Below, piece after piece: positions 62,756 through 64,000 of a stretch of DNA of 64,000 nt. Origin of the DNA: Bacteroidales bacterium (GTDB lineage Bacteria > Bacteroidota > Bacteroidia > Bacteroidales > JAQUTK01); contig JAQUTK010000002.1 in NCBI GenBank assembly GCA_028709785.1, positions 62,001-126,000 of the forward strand. The letters are read 5' to 3'. The translations under genes and the position numbers were made by a program. Every line of letters begins with the position of its first letter. Position 1 is the first letter of the stretch. The notes beneath the pieces are model-generated. The model was not told where the DNA came from and did not search any database. It saw only the letters and a list, made by a program, of their open reading frames with translations.

Positions 62756-64000
62756 TTAGCCGTGAATAATAAACTTCTTGGTAGCTACTTTTTGCTTTCC
62801 TTTTACAGTTACATAATATATGCCATTGCTTATTCGATTCTTCAAAGTCAGAGTTAATGAGGACGAATTATCCCTCTTTGAGCGATAGACTTCTCTACCA
62901 TTATTGTCTGTAATGGTAACTAATACTTCTGTTTCTTCATCAAAGCCTGATAGCTGAACTTCGAACGATTCGGAGGTAACCGGGTTTGGAGAAACAGTGA
63001 TTGAAGGTTTCTCTTTTGAGGATATTTCGTTCACTTCGGTGGGGTTATGGCCAAATAATTGAAACTCATAAATACGAGCTGCATTATCGCTTCCTGAATT
63101 AGTTATGTAAAGGCGAACTTTCTGTGCTGTAAATGGTGTTACCGACCTGCTGGTTGTGTTAAGTGTATTTCCGGTAATTGCGTCCACGTCAATCCATTGT
63201 GTACCTTCTAACCTTTGAATCTTGAAGTCTTTTGTGATGTAATTTACACTTTCAATCCCACCATGTTTTACCAGGTATTCACAGATCTCCATGCGGGACC
63301 CGAGGTCAATAATAAGCCATTTGTCTGAAGCAATATTTTGACACCATTTGGTCGATTCATTTCCATCGAGAGCCATTGACGGACTTTCGGCACTTCCGGT
63401 CATTCCTGAAGCTGTTGCCGTTTTTCCATTAGAGAGATTTTCTCCACAATGGACTGGTACAGATAAAGGAGCTTCTGTTTTTTGTACTTCTACTAATTCA
63501 GTTGCTGGTTTGGTGTCATCGTTCTCGTTATTGGCAGCTGTTACTGCGAAGATTGCTATTTGGGTATCATTGGGCAGAATCAACTCTTTTGCTCCATCAG
63601 GAAGTTTGATGCAATACTTAAACAAATAAGTAAATTGGTAAGGCTGATCGGTTTTAGAAATTCCATTGTGCATGTGATCTCCTACCCAAGCAATATTGTC
63701 CTTTTTAAAATAGTTATTAGTCATAATGGTATCACCTCCAACAACTTTGTAGAAAGAAGCCTGTCCTACAAAATTAGAGAAATAGGGAATGCTTAGCTTA
63801 AATCGAGTATTATCTACATAAAAATCGGCCGTAGAGCCATCCGTGTTTGAAGAGGCGGTAAGGATGTATAGTTTCTTATAGCCGCCGGGAATGGTGATCT
63901 TATTTCCATTACATTTCAACGCATTCTTTTTCCAGGTCTTTACAGAACCCATGGCAAAGGTTATTCCGTCAGAAAGAATTGTGTCGGGTAGTAACTCGGC
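62756..64000 (-). CDS. Secreted GH38-like protein, C-terminal part, with discoidin and T9SS sorting domains (partial)
   Basis: 414 residues are visible. The frame stays open past the internal ATG at 63952 to the window end (upstream codons read AELLPDTILSDGITFAMG), so the 5' end is outside. First comes a beta-domain whose pattern (LPDGAKELILPNDTQIAIFAVTAA, WVGDHMHNG, YQFTYLFKYC) recalls the C-terminal part of GH38-type alpha-mannosidases. An F5/8-type C (discoidin) carbohydrate-binding domain spans about residues 180-310. A type A T9SS sorting domain ends it (ITVSPNPVTSESFEVQ to NGIYYVTVKGKQKVATKKF). This is a likely T9SS cargo. The GH38 assignment needs the missing part. Confidence 0.7.
   Translation of the reverse strand, partial: AELLPDTILSDGITFAMGSVKTWKKNALKCNGNKITIPGGYKKLYILTASSNTDGSTADFYVDNTRFKLSIPYFSNFVGQASFYKVVGGDTIMTNNYFKKDNIAWVGDHMHNGISKTDQPYQFTYLFKYCIKLPDGAKELILPNDTQIAIFAVTAANNENDDTKPATELVEVQKTEAPLSVPVHCGENLSNGKTATASGMTGSAESPSMALDGNESTKWCQNIASDKWLIIDLGSRMEICEYLVKHGGIESVNYITKDFKIQRLEGTQWIDVDAITGNTLNTTSRSVTPFTAQKVRLYITNSGSDNAARIYEFQLFGHNPTEVNEISSKEKPSITVSPNPVTSESFEVQLSGFDEETEVLVTITDNNGREVYRSKRDNSSSLTLTLKNRISNGIYYVTVKGKQKVATKKFIIHG

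Noticed and set aside
1-64000. tRNA, rRNA, insertion sequence or prophage genes
   Set aside because: None could be recognised by reading; a dedicated tRNA or covariance-model scan could not be run here.

Overview
The window is chromosomal DNA from a member of the order Bacteroidales (Bacteroidota), most likely from the Porphyromonadaceae/Tannerellaceae/Dysgonomonadaceae side of the order. The main reasons are: a complete type IX secretion core operon (porP-porK-porL-porM-porN) plus porZ; Bacteroidota-type -7 promoter boxes (TAnnTTTG) in front of most transcription units; families largely confined to or typical of this phylum (DUF4290, DUF2851, WbqC, FdtA-type cupins, exported TldD/PmbA proteins); and a type IX C-terminal sorting domain on a secreted protein. 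I see no rRNA, tRNA, insertion sequence, prophage or CRISPR array. Most of the window is housekeeping and envelope biology.

Layout. 0-4 kb: an exported TldD/PmbA-like peptidase pair and an XRE-cupin regulator on the minus strand. 4-8 kb: pruA (proline/glutamate catabolism) and a Tat-exported GH109-like protein, separated by a long perfect hairpin. 7.7-11.2 kb: tsaB, then yicC-gmk-nadD and a MORN-repeat protein. 11.2-17.7 kb: a LytS/LytTR two-component system downstream of a TolC-MacA-MacB-type efflux operon. 18-21 kb: porZ and rdgB. 21-24 kb: three family-2 glycosyltransferases. 23.8-26 kb: nadA and a SpoU/TrmH methyltransferase flanking AT-rich DNA rich in DnaA-box-like 9-mers, a candidate replication origin. 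26-30 kb: wbqC, two signal peptidase I paralogues and dapB. 30-34 kb: DUF2851, an Ig-like lipoprotein and a DUF3108 protein. 34-38.7 kb: a CoA-disulfide-reductase/rhodanese fusion, an exported nuclease and a GHL10 lipoprotein. 38.8-41.6 kb: uvrA. 41.6-44.5 kb: a dTDP-3-amino-sugar cassette (two FdtA-like cupins, a GNAT, an FdtB-like aminotransferase), then yitT and leuS. 48.2-48.6 kb: an intergenic region with a strictly 22-bp-periodic palindromic array and the terminator of the T9SS operon. 48.6-54.8 kb: porPKLMN. 54.9-56.6 kb: DUF2795, cobalamin adenosyltransferase and a methyltransferase. 56.8-62.7 kb: the envelope run DUF4290-murA-rimM-M23-dxr-rseP. 62.8-64 kb: the 3' part of a secreted GH38-like protein with discoidin and T9SS sorting domains, cut by the window edge.

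The genes form a coherent envelope and secretion theme. Signal peptidases release Sec substrates. PorKLMNP and PorZ build and drive the T9SS, and the truncated GH38-like protein is a likely cargo. The glycosyltransferases and the amino-sugar cassette probably feed a surface polysaccharide, which may be the A-LPS-type anchor on which T9SS cargo is mounted (inference). MurA, Dxr, RseP and the M23 peptidase maintain the wall and envelope.

Most noteworthy: the second signal peptidase I paralogue has lost both catalytic residues (Ser to Cys, Lys to Ser); MurA carries Asp in place of the fosfomycin-reactive Cys; one of two tandem FdtA cupins has lost a catalytic His; PorL carries a glycine-rich linker and PorN carries low-complexity tails; and several long intergenic palindromes, some sharing a GTGAAACG core, lie between genes.
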